This document shows, one piece after another, positions 26,512 to 34,027 of a stretch of DNA of 64,000 nt (position 1 is the first letter of the stretch; every line of letters begins with the position of its first letter). The stretch spans positions 2,666,001-2,730,000 of the forward strand of contig NZ_CP091788.1 of assembly GCF_022024055.1 (NCBI RefSeq), read 5' to 3'. Under the pieces are notes generated by a model. It was not told where the DNA came from and made no database searches. It saw only the letters and a program-made list of their open reading frames with translations. The translations under genes and the position numbers were made by a program. The DNA comes from Prevotella sp. E2-28 (lineage in GTDB: Bacteria > Bacteroidota > Bacteroidia > Bacteroidales > Bacteroidaceae).

Positions 26512-27636
26512 TCAATCATTAATCAGCATAGGCATCATCAGCATCAGTATATCCTGATTCTCAGGCTGCTCGGAAGGCAATACCAATCCTGCACGGCTAG
26601 GGTCAGCCAACTGGATAACAATCTGATCACAATCAAAATTATTCAAAATATCGATGAATGACGAGCCTTTGAAACCAATACTCATCGGTGTACCATTATA
26701 GTCGCACGCCATCTTCTCTGTTGCAGTTTTTGAGAAGTCATAGTCCTCAGCATCCAACTGCAGAGTTCCATTCTCCACATGGAAGCGAATCAAGTTACTT
26801 GAGTCGTTTGAGAAAGGCTGTACGCGACGCAAAGCTGACAGCAAGCCAACACGATCAACAGTCAACTGATTTGGGTTGCTCTGAGGAATTACAGAGTTGT
26901 AATTAGGGAAGCGGCCTTCAATAAGACGGCAAATAATAATGCCTTCCTCAAAGTTGATTTCTGCATTACGATCATCAAAACGAATAACAACGTCGCCACC
27001 CTGCTTACCTAATACACCTTTCAGCAATGTAGCAGGTTTTTTAGGAAGAATGAACGAAGCAGGCTGTTCGCTTTGGATATTCAAAACCTTATTACGTACC
27101 AACTTATGACCATCGCTCGCTACTATAGCCAAATAGTCTGAAGTCAAGTCAAAGTATATACCGTTCATCACTGGGCGCAGTTCATCCTGAGCTGTAGCAA
27201 AGAGAGAACGGGTGATATTCTCAGCCAGCACACCCGTAGCAATGCTAATGGTATTAGCACCCTCACCTATCTGTTGGGGCTGAGGGAACTCGTCTGCATT
27301 CTCTACAGGCAGCGAGAACACACCATTCTGATAACTAATCTTTGCGATATTGCTGTTCTGGTCAACATCAAAGGTAATTGGCTGTTCAGAAATACCCTTC
27401 ACAGCTTCAAGCAAATCATGATTACCTACACAGAAGCGACCGTTACCATCATTTTCTGTCAGCTCGAGAGAAGTCTTCATCATCACCTCACTATCTGATG
27501 CCGTCAGATTCAGACGTCCGTCAACAATCTCAAAAAGGAAGTCACCCAAGATGGGTAATGAGTTCTTGCTATTAATTACTCTTGATAAAGCCACCAATCG
27601 GCTACTGAGCGCTGTGCTTGATACAATAAATCTCAT
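26512..27636 (-). CDS. dnaN: DNA polymerase III beta sliding clamp
   Basis: The protein (374 residues) has three repeated clamp domains, with family blocks such as MRFIVSSTALSSRL, TASDSEVMM, VASDGHKLVR, FNDSSNLIRF and the C-terminal PSEQPENQDILMLMMPML. It forms the ring that tethers polymerase to DNA. It is first of a minus-strand run (dnaN, exonuclease, coaBC, porD, recN). A -7 element lies at 27677-27684, and the gene is divergent from the DUF3127 gene. Confidence 0.96.
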   Translation of the reverse strand: MRFIVSSTALSSRLVALSRVINSKNSLPILGDFLFEIVDGRLNLTASDSEVMMKTSLELTENDGNGRFCVGNHDLLEAVKGISEQPITFDVDQNSNIAKISYQNGVFSLPVENADEFPQPQQIGEGANTISIATGVLAENITRSLFATAQDELRPVMNGIYFDLTSDYLAIVASDGHKLVRNKVLNIQSEQPASFILPKKPATLLKGVLGKQGGDVVIRFDDRNAEINFEEGIIICRLIEGRFPNYNSVIPQSNPNQLTVDRVGLLSALRRVQPFSNDSSNLIRFHVENGTLQLDAEDYDFSKTATEKMACDYNGTPMSIGFKGSSFIDILNNFDCDQIVIQLADPSRAGLVLPSEQPENQDILMLMMPMLIND

Positions 27637-27676
27637 ATGGTTATTCTTATTTGTTTATATTCGTTTTTTTGGAGTA

Positions 27677-27684
27677 CAAAAATA
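27677..27684 (-). promoter_or_regulatory. Putative -7 element for dnaN
   Basis: The minus strand reads TATTTTTG, a perfect TAnnTTTG, about 41 nt upstream of the dnaN ATG. A second partial site on the plus strand (TAATTTCG) faces the DUF3127 gene. Confidence 0.55.
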
Positions 27685-27799
27685 CAAAAAAAGCCTATCA
27701 ATCACAAAATATTTGCGAAAAAATTACTTGTTTTCAAACTATTTTAGTAATTTCGCAAGCGATTTTGAAAAAATACAAATAAAATAACAATTTATTGAT

Positions 27800-28201
27800 A
27801 TGGATTTAACAGGTAAAGTTATTGCCATCATGGAGGCAAGAGGTGGTGTATCAGCACGTACGGGCAACCCATGGATGACTCAGGAATACGTTATTGAGGT
27901 TCCAGGTCAGTACCCCCGAAAGATGCTGTTTAGTGTTTTTGGAGAAGATCGCATCAAGCAATTCAATATTCAGCCAGGAGAAGAAATCACAGTACAGTTT
28001 GATATCGATGCCCGCGAATATAATGGTCGTTGGTTTAATGACATCCGTGCTTATAACGTCATGCGTGGTCAGGTAGCTGGTTCCGTTCCTGCTGCTACCC
28101 CATTTCCCCCACAGCAGGCCGCTCCAAGTGCAGCAACATCACCATTCCCTCCTGCACAGGAACCTGCCGGAGAAGGCGCTGCAGACGATCTGCCCTTCTA
28201 A
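27800..28201 (+). CDS. DUF3127 protein with SSB-like acidic C-terminal tip
   Basis: The protein has 133 residues. Residues 1-90 form a DUF3127 domain, a beta-rich block (VPGQYPRKMLFSVFG, ITVQFDIDAREYNGRWFNDI) that looks like an OB fold. Then comes a Pro/Ala/Gln-rich linker (about 95-125) and the last residues EGAADDLPF. The plan of OB fold, disordered linker and acidic tip ending in Pro-Phe is that of single-stranded DNA-binding protein, whose tip DDDIPF docks repair and replication proteins. It is divergent from dnaN and followed by its own terminator. SSB-like function is inference; DUF3127 has no known role that I recall. Confidence 0.82.
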   Translation: MDLTGKVIAIMEARGGVSARTGNPWMTQEYVIEVPGQYPRKMLFSVFGEDRIKQFNIQPGEEITVQFDIDAREYNGRWFNDIRAYNVMRGQVAGSVPAATPFPPQQAAPSAATSPFPPAQEPAGEGAADDLPF

Positions 28202-28217
28202 TAAACGAAGAAAAAAA

Positions 28218-28246
28218 GAGCTACAGGTTTTCTGCAGCTCTTTTTT
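28218..28246 (+). terminator. Intrinsic terminator after the DUF3127 gene
   Basis: GAGCT-A-CAG, a GTTTT loop, CTG-C-AGCTC, then a six-T run. It lies 16 nt after the stop codon. Confidence 0.85.
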
Positions 28247-28298
28247 ATATCTCTTTTAGCTTTGTTTCATTTCATAAAAGCACATAATTGCCTTCTGA

Positions 28299-29204
28299 TT
28301 ATTTTTGCGCAGCAATAAACCTTAATTCCGCCTCCAACATCTCCAACTTCGCCATACGGAATCCTGCCTTTCGTGCTTCTGCAATAGGACGTGTATAGAG
28401 ATATTCTATCTCCATCGGACGATGGAAATCAAAATCAAGTTTCATTGATGGTGAATATGGTGTCATCTCATCGGTAGTCTGAATCATCTGATCAACAAAC
28501 TGTTCATCGATATTCACCCCAAGAGCATGGGCTGCACCTATCACCTCCATCATCTGTTCACGAATCAAAGTTCTGGTAGAAGGATTCTTCAACAGGCAGT
28601 CGGTCTGTGTATCCAAGGCCACCGTCATGCCATTAAACGGCATATTCCATACAGCCTTACGCCAGCGTGCTTCATGATACTCCACTACCCCAGCCTTCAC
28701 TCCTGCAGCAGTAAAGTCGGCTATCATTTGCTCGAAACGCTGCTCATCACGACATGAATAGTTACCAAAATTAATACTTCCATAGCACTGATGATTTACA
28801 CGTCCAGGCTCCGTCTTAGCAGAACAGATGAAAGCCAATCCTGCCACCAGTTGGATACCAGGGAACATCTTTTCTACATCCTGTTCTATGCCAATGCCAT
28901 TTTGAATCATCACCACTATGGTGTTCTCATGAAGCAGTGGTGACAGAAGTTCACCCAGCAGATGGTTACGCGTAGATTTCAGGCACACCAGCACTACATC
29001 CACCTGTGGCATCTCAGCAGTCGTTTTGTAAGCATTAACTTTCGGCAGAGAGAACGAACCGTCACATGAATCAACCTGCAAACCATTCTCTTTTACATAC
29101 TCATAATCACTATGTAGCAAGAAGTGAACTTCCTGCCCTGCATAAGCCAATTTGCAGCCATAATAGCCACCAATAGCTCCTGTACCAATCACTGCGTATT
29201 TCAT
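28299..29204 (-). CDS. 2-dehydropantoate 2-reductase family protein
   Basis: The protein (301 residues) begins MKYAVIGTGAIGGYYG, the NADP-binding Rossmann motif of ApbA/PanE, and contains the conserved LVCLKSTRN, VMIQNGIG and RWRKAVWNMPFNG blocks with the catalytic Lys. Ketopantoate reductase makes pantoate for coenzyme A; several Bacteroidetes carry more than one homologue, so the substrate is not certain. The ATG at 29204 is preferred over an in-frame start at 29240 that lies inside the symporter gene. It lies 5 nt after the symporter stop, so the two are probably co-transcribed. Confidence 0.85.
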   Translation of the reverse strand: MKYAVIGTGAIGGYYGCKLAYAGQEVHFLLHSDYEYVKENGLQVDSCDGSFSLPKVNAYKTTAEMPQVDVVLVCLKSTRNHLLGELLSPLLHENTIVVMIQNGIGIEQDVEKMFPGIQLVAGLAFICSAKTEPGRVNHQCYGSINFGNYSCRDEQRFEQMIADFTAAGVKAGVVEYHEARWRKAVWNMPFNGMTVALDTQTDCLLKNPSTRTLIREQMMEVIGAAHALGVNIDEQFVDQMIQTTDEMTPYSPSMKLDFDFHRPMEIEYLYTRPIAEARKAGFRMAKLEMLEAELRFIAAQK

Positions 29205-29209
29205 CGTTA

Positions 29210-30559
29210 TTACATTTCGTCGTCTAGTCTGTTCGCCCAAAGATATTTCTTGGTTTCCTGTGCCGCCACCCCACTCAACAACAGCAGGGCAATAAGGTTA
29301 GGAATCGTCATAAGGGCATTCATACAGTCAGCAATATTCCAAATAATATCCAGATTAATAATGCAACCGAAAAAGAGCGCCACAATAAACAGAATACGAT
29401 AGAAACGATTAATGCGACGACCTTCAATATAATTCACAGCACTCTCACCGTAAAAACTCCAGCCCAAGATAGTGCTAAAGGCAAAGGTCAGAATACCAAA
29501 GGTGAGCAATGGAGCGCCCACATAGGGAATCTTACTAAAGGCCACTTTAGTCAAAGCGGCACCATCTGCATAGGTAATATCAGGATAAGCCAGAATGCTA
29601 CTGACTAGCACTATACCTGTCAAGGCACAGATAACAACAGTATCCCAGAAAGTACCTGTACTTGACACTAGCGCCTGACGTACAGGATTACGCGTCTGTG
29701 CCGTTGCAGCCACAATAGGTGCACTACCCATACCGCTCTCATTACTAAATAGTCCACGGGCAATACCATAGCGGGCTGCCATCATAACGGTTGCCCCCAC
29801 AAAGCCTCCGCCAGCAGCCGAAGGATTAAAAGCCGAAGTGACAATCAATTGCAGGGCGGGCCATACAAAATCGGCATTCATACAAAGAATCACCACACAT
29901 CCCAACACATAAAGCACTGCCATAAAAGGTACCAGTACAGTACATACACGGGCTATGGATTTAACACCGCCCAGAATCACAATGGCTGTAAGGAGACATA
30001 CAAAGAGGCCAACAAGCCACGTTGGCACACCAAAGGTCTCGTTGGCTAGCAGTGCTATACTATTTGCCTGCACTGTACAGCCTATACCAAATGAAGCCAA
30101 AGCTGTAAAAACGGCAAAAAGCACAGCAAGCCATTTCATATGCAAGCCGCGTTCCAGTGCATACATCGGGCCACCATACATCCGGCCATCACTACCTTGC
30201 ACTCTGTATTTCACTGCCAGCAAACCCTCAGCATATTTTGTTGACATACCAAAGATACCAGTAAGCCAACACCAAAACACAGCACCAGGGCCGCCTAGAG
30301 CCACTGCCGTAGCCACACCGACAATATTTCCCGTACCTATAGTGGCAGCCAGTGCTGTAGCCAATGCACCGAACTGACTAACATCACCTGTAGCCTGTTT
30401 ATCTTTCTTTACGGAAAGACGAATTCCTGTCAGCAATTTTCGCTGTGGCACGCGTAATCTAAAGGTTAAGAACAAGTGCGTTCCCAACAGTAGCACAATC
30501 ATTGGCCAGTCCCACAACCATCCACTGATCAGCGAGAAGAAATCATTGATTGCTTCCAT
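29210..30559 (-). CDS. Sodium:alanine/glycine symporter (AGCS family)
   Basis: The protein (449 residues) has about ten membrane segments and the AGCS signatures ALAATIGTGNIVGVATA, GMSTKYAEGLLAVKYR and GLFSNESGMGSAPI. These inner-membrane carriers take up alanine or glycine with sodium. A strong -7 element with a -33 box lies just upstream. Confidence 0.93.
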   Translation of the reverse strand: MEAINDFFSLISGWLWDWPMIVLLLGTHLFLTFRLRVPQRKLLTGIRLSVKKDKQATGDVSQFGALATALAATIGTGNIVGVATAVALGGPGAVFWCWLTGIFGMSTKYAEGLLAVKYRVQGSDGRMYGGPMYALERGLHMKWLAVLFAVFTALASFGIGCTVQANSIALLANETFGVPTWLVGLFVCLLTAIVILGGVKSIARVCTVLVPFMAVLYVLGCVVILCMNADFVWPALQLIVTSAFNPSAAGGGFVGATVMMAARYGIARGLFSNESGMGSAPIVAATAQTRNPVRQALVSSTGTFWDTVVICALTGIVLVSSILAYPDITYADGAALTKVAFSKIPYVGAPLLTFGILTFAFSTILGWSFYGESAVNYIEGRRINRFYRILFIVALFFGCIINLDIIWNIADCMNALMTIPNLIALLLLSGVAAQETKKYLWANRLDDEM

Positions 30560-30579
30560 CGTCTTTCAAAATTGCCTGC

Positions 30580-30609
30580 AAAGTTAATCATTTTTTTTGT
30601 TTTCACAAA
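30580..30609 (-). promoter_or_regulatory. Promoter of the symporter/reductase transcript
   Basis: The minus strand has TTTG (30609-30606) and, 18 bases later, TAACTTTG (30587-30580), close to the Bacteroidetes -33/-7 pattern. The leader is about 15 nt. Confidence 0.65.
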
Positions 30610-30629
30610 AACTTTGCGGAAGACACAAC

Positions 30630-30669
30630 AAAAAAAGAAGGCCCACTCCCTTTAAAAGGAAGTAGGCCC
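30630..30669 (-). terminator. Terminator of a decayed minus-strand unit
   Basis: On the minus strand GGCCTACTTCC and GGGAGTGGGCC pair around an AT-rich loop and are followed by TTCTTTTTT. It sits 20 nt after the residual stop codon at 30690-30692. Confidence 0.65.
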
Positions 30670-30689
30670 AATTCTATACTGTTAGATTC

Positions 30690-30722
30690 TTACTCTTCTA
30701 CAGCAGCCTGTGCGGCGGCTAA
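30690..30722 (-). pseudogene. Residual C-terminus LAAAQAAVEE, possibly of a second ppdK
   Basis: Eleven codons read LAAAQAAVEE and stop. Those ten residues are identical to the end of the intact ppdK in this window (56961-59681), with different codons, and both are followed by a hairpin terminator. Nothing further upstream matches ppdK. This is either a ppdK scrap or the tail of another protein with the same ending; eleven codons are too few to decide. Confidence 0.4.
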
Positions 30723-31565
30723 CGGATGTTGATAATCAGCTACTTACAGGTTTAGTGTAAAGTACTGGCACCTTAAATCCGACACATTCCGCGCGTTTTT
30801 ACACGCTCGCGACGTGTTTTGGGAGCAGAATTTTCATTTTAATGTTATTATTTCTATTTTTGTTTTACACTAAATTGCTCAACATTACGTCTCACAATCC
30901 TTAACTGTCATCGCTTCACATGCCCCGAAGAAACAACCTCCAAAAACACGTTCTGCAAACTTTGTTTGCAAAGTTAGCAATTTCTTCTGACTTTACACTC
31001 GTTTTGCACGTTTTTCTTGCAGAATGTGTCTGTTTTTTATTAAATTTAAGGTATAATGAACACCAAATCTGACAATTCTTGCTTCAGTTAAAAGAAAAAT
31101 GATTGGTTTTCTAGTTTAGGTTTAAGTTTAGATGTTCTTATATATATAATAAGGTATAGTAAACCCAAATCAAGAGATTGAAGGTTTAATCTTTAAATCT
31201 TTAAGTTTAGAGGTGCATGTATGTATACATGAGTAAACGTAAACCTAAACTTTGCCGAATGAAACGGCTTGATGTTTCCCAAAATTCACATTTTTCTTTT
31301 TACTGAAGATGAACCAATTTAATCTCTCCCCTTCTCATTCCACTTTCCTTTTGACTGAAAAACGTTTTCATGAAAAACATTTCATTTTGAGTTAACTTCT
31401 GTGGTATAGAAAGAAAACTCGCCTAAATGTAAGTTTTCTGCAAATCGACGGAGTTTTTCTAAATTTTCGCAAAACAACTATGAAAGTCATTTCGGCAGTA
31501 AATATTTTATTAACTGGATAAAATTCGACAAACTCCATTATGTCCGAAGAGAGATACCTCGTTTC
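30723..31565. other. AT-rich gap with a possible decayed transcription unit
   Basis: No gene is supported. A minus-strand -7 element TAACTTTG lies at 30976-30969, pointing at the residual terminus and terminator at 30630-30722, giving a possible transcript of about 330 nt. An 11-bp inverted repeat, TTTAGTGTAAA (30751-30761) and TTTACACTAAA (30864-30874), encloses a CG-rich patch. Word-like repeats of GTTTAAGTTTAGA type lie at about 31120-31215. Confidence 0.5.
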
Positions 31566-31737
31566 TCATTTTCGCAGAAACTCGCTGGGAGAGAGACTGA
31601 AGTGTTTTTTGAATACACGAGTAAAATGTTGCGGATATTCAAAGCCGAGGAGTTCAGAAGTTTCTGAGATGGTTTTTCCGTCGTGCAGATAGGCGGTGGC
31701 TCGTTGCATCACGAAGTTGCGGATGATGGCTGTGGCT
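31566..31737 (-). pseudogene. AraC-family regulator, C-terminal fragment
   Basis: The minus strand encodes about 57 residues of the second helix-turn-helix of an AraC-type regulator (ISETSELLGFEYPQHFTRVF, then SPSEFLRK and TGA at 31568-31566). It closely resembles the end of the intact AraC gene at 39832-40734. All sequence upstream of it, that is the effector domain, first HTH and promoter, is missing. The frame meets the truncated aldo/keto reductase at about 31737-31741. Confidence 0.8.
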
Positions 31738-31740
31738 GGC

Positions 31741-32475
31741 GAGAAGCGCGAGGATGTGGAGGTTTCAACTAAGTTTACCCCGCAGCTGGCAGAGGTTTAT
31801 GAAAATAGCGTTGAGAAAATGGCTCTCGCTTCAATTGATCGCATGGGCATCGACTATATCGACATGTATTGGATTCACAACCCGATGGACGTGGAGCGTT
31901 GGACACCAGGACTGATTCCCCTGCTGCAGTCAGGCAAGGTGAAGCGCGTAGGCGTGTCGAACCACAACATCAAGGAGATTCAGCGTGCCAACGAAATCCT
32001 CAGTGAGGCAGGCTTCAAGGTGAGTGCCGTGCAGAACCACTTCTCCCTACTCTACCGTTCGTCGGAGAAAGGTGGCGTGCTGGACTATTGCAAGGAGAAC
32101 GGTATCGAGTTCTGGGCCTATATGGTGCTGGAACAGGGTGCACTCTCAGGTAAATATAATAAGGAGAATCCGCTGCCTGCAGAGAGCGATCGCGGTAAGA
32201 AGTACAACCCCGTATTGTCGCAGCTGGAGGCGCTGACCAACGAGATGACCGCCATCGGACAGAAATATGGTGCCTCATGCTCACAAATAGGTATTGCCTG
32301 GGCCATCGCCAAGGGTACACTGCCCATCATCGGAGCCACGAAGGAACGTCACGTCATCGAGGCTGCCGAGGCTGCCAAGATTCAACTGACTGCTGAGGAA
32401 ATTGCTAAACTCGAAGCACTTGCCGATGCTACAGGTATTGATACTCGCGGAGGTTGGGAACACTCAATGGAATAA
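31741..32475 (+). pseudogene. Aldo/keto reductase lacking its N-terminal part
   Basis: Family similarity starts at EKREDVEVSTKFTPQ and runs to the normal C-terminus (LADATGIDTRGGWEHSME). The first ~75 residues of the TIM barrel, with the catalytic Asp and Tyr, are missing; the STK lysine and WIHNP histidine remain. An open frame continues left to 31696, but its 15 extra codons are only the reverse complement of the AraC fragment. Without the N-terminal strands the protein is unlikely to fold or work. It is followed 23 nt later by the small monooxygenase gene. Another fragment with a matching N-terminus lies at 32899. Confidence 0.85.
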
Positions 32476-32498
32476 TCAATTATGGTTGTAATCTACAA

Positions 32499-32897
32499 AT
32501 GGATATGAGAAGAATTGTAATTCTGTTCGCCCTTGTGTTCTCCATCACGGCAGTAGCACAAGAAAATGAGACGATGATAGTCCGCCTAGCAGAAATCGAG
32601 GTTTATCCACAGCACCTCAAGGAGTATCTCGAATTTGCCAACGAGGTGGACCGTCTGAGTGTGGAACAAGAGCCGGGTGTTATCTGCCTCTACCCGATGC
32701 AGAGTGCCGAGGACTCCACAAAGATTCGCATCCTCGAAATCTATGCCTCCGAGAAAGCCTATCAGCAGCACTTGAAGACCGACCACTTCCAAAAATACAA
32801 GCAGGGCACGCTCCACATGGTGAAAGACCTGAAGCTACCCACGATGAAACCACTCGATCCAGAGACGATGAAACTGATATTCAAAAAGCAGAGATAA
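32499..32897 (+). CDS. Secreted antibiotic-biosynthesis monooxygenase (ABM)-like protein
   Basis: The protein (132 residues) has a signal peptide (MRRIVILFALVFSITAVAQ) and one ferredoxin-like ABM domain (VRLAEIEVYPQHLKEYLEFA, IRILEIYASEKAYQQHLKTD). Such domains act as small cofactor-free oxygenases or heme-related proteins, or just bind quinone-like molecules. Its domain is nearly identical to the C-terminal domain of the amidohydrolase fusion at 42077-43438. ATG 32499 and ATG 32505 are both possible starts. It lies between two broken aldo/keto reductase pieces, in what was probably a redox operon. Confidence 0.8.
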   Translation: MDMRRIVILFALVFSITAVAQENETMIVRLAEIEVYPQHLKEYLEFANEVDRLSVEQEPGVICLYPMQSAEDSTKIRILEIYASEKAYQQHLKTDHFQKYKQGTLHMVKDLKLPTMKPLDPETMKLIFKKQR

Positions 32898-32898
32898 T

Positions 32899-32979
32899 AT
32901 GGACTACGTAAAACTTGGTAACTCAGACCTGCGTGTGTCGCGCATCTGCTTGGCCTTAGATCAACTATTCTTCTTATAG
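32899..32979 (+). pseudogene. Aldo/keto reductase N-terminal fragment
   Basis: One base after the monooxygenase stop, an ATG opens MDYVKLGNSDLRVSRICL, the standard first strand of an aldo/keto reductase. After residue 18 similarity ends and the frame runs antisense into the 3' end of the exporter permease gene, stopping at 32979. It is the 5' stump of a gene cut off at about 32954. Confidence 0.85.
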
Positions 32980-33998
32980 CTCTGCACAGCCCAACAGCCC
33001 ATCAGTGTGCCGATGCCCGCAAGGGCTAAGACCTGGTGGGCTGTTTCGTGCAGTCCACCTCCACGGATAAAGACGGTGCGGATGGCATCGATGAAATAGT
33101 GCATGGGGTTGATATAGGTGGTCAGATAAGCCCACTGGGGCATGGAGCGCGTGGGGGTGAATAGTCCCGAGAGCAACATGATGCTCACTACAAAGAACCA
33201 CATCACGAACATGGCCTGCTGCATGGTGTCGGAGTAGTTGGACACGATGAGTCCGAACGACGAGAAGAACAGCGCCAGCAACATGGCAAGCACGTAGATG
33301 AGCCACACGGGACCAGCAGGCGTGATGCCATAGACGAGCCACGCCAGCAGCAAGCACACGGTGATGACAAACAGCGCGATGAGCCAGTAAGGAATGAGTT
33401 TGGCAAGGATGAACGACCACTTGGAGACGGGTGTGACATTGATCTGTTCGATGGTGCTAGCCTCTTTTTCGCCGACGATGTTAAGTGTGGGCAGGAAGCC
33501 CGTCATCAGCATCATCACAATGGCAAAGAGGGCCGGAATCATGAAGAGTTTGTAGTTCTGGCCCTTGTTGTACAAATTGAGAATTGACAATTGAGAATTG
33601 ACAATTTGCTGACGCGATGTGACGATCTGTGAGAGATAGGCGCTGCCCATTGAGCCCTTGGTGCCGTTGACAGCATTGGCAGCGATGAGATACTTACCAT
33701 CACGAATCTCGAGGATAACGTCGACCCTACCCTTCTCGATGTCCTTTATCGCCTCAGCGTATGTAGCCTTCTGTCCACCGAAGATAAAGTAGTTGGAGGC
33801 AGCAATCTGCTGTACCAATCGCTGAGACTCCACAGTGTGGTCAATGTCCACCACATCCACCACGATGTTCTTCACCTCCATCTGCATCACCCACGGCATC
33901 ACACACATAATGATGATGGGAAAAGCTACGATGAGTCGCGGCAAAAACGCATTACGACGTATCTGCAGGAACTCTTTTTGTATGAGATACTTTATCAT
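32961..33998 (-). CDS. ABC-2 type exporter permease (YhhJ-like), second copy
   Basis: The protein (345 residues) has one N-terminal membrane helix, a large outer loop (about 45-170) and five C-terminal helices, with the ABC-2 blocks VGEKEASTIEQINVTPVS and LSGLFTPTRSMPQWAY. It is the last of five genes (TolC, HlyD, fused ATPase, two permeases) that form a complete envelope-spanning exporter. A word repeat encodes IVNSQLSILN at about residues 134-143, right before LYN and the second helix. The other permease has the same insertion at the same place. Its 3' end abuts the aldo/keto reductase stump. Confidence 0.9.
   Translation of the reverse strand: MIKYLIQKEFLQIRRNAFLPRLIVAFPIIIMCVMPWVMQMEVKNIVVDVVDIDHTVESQRLVQQIAASNYFIFGGQKATYAEAIKDIEKGRVDVILEIRDGKYLIAANAVNGTKGSMGSAYLSQIVTSRQQIVNSQLSILNLYNKGQNYKLFMIPALFAIVMMLMTGFLPTLNIVGEKEASTIEQINVTPVSKWSFILAKLIPYWLIALFVITVCLLLAWLVYGITPAGPVWLIYVLAMLLALFFSSFGLIVSNYSDTMQQAMFVMWFFVVSIMLLSGLFTPTRSMPQWAYLTTYINPMHYFIDAIRTVFIRGGGLHETAHQVLALAGIGTLMGCWAVQSYKKNS
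33573..33607. repeat. In-frame word repeat (AATTGAG/AATTGAC) in permease 1
   Basis: Alternating AATTGAGAATTGAC words on the plus strand encode VNSQLSILN on the coding strand. The reading frame is intact. Confidence 0.8.
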
Positions 33999-34027
33999 AG
34001 TTAAGAATTAAGAGTTAAGAGTTAATA
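33999..34027. repeat. Intergenic word repeat (GTTAAGA words) between permeases
   Basis: Three GTTAAGA/ATTAAGA-like words fill the gap between the two permease genes. They match the repeat type seen in frame in the ATPase linker on the other strand. Confidence 0.6.

Noticed and set aside
30780-30840. Short minus-strand frame in the gap after the symporter
   Set aside because: It has about 12 codons, no family match, and stops at once; it is better seen as part of a decayed unit.
31696-31740. First 15 codons of the apparent aldo/keto reductase frame
   Set aside because: They are the reverse complement of the AraC HTH fragment and have no similarity to reductases; the real similarity starts at 31741.
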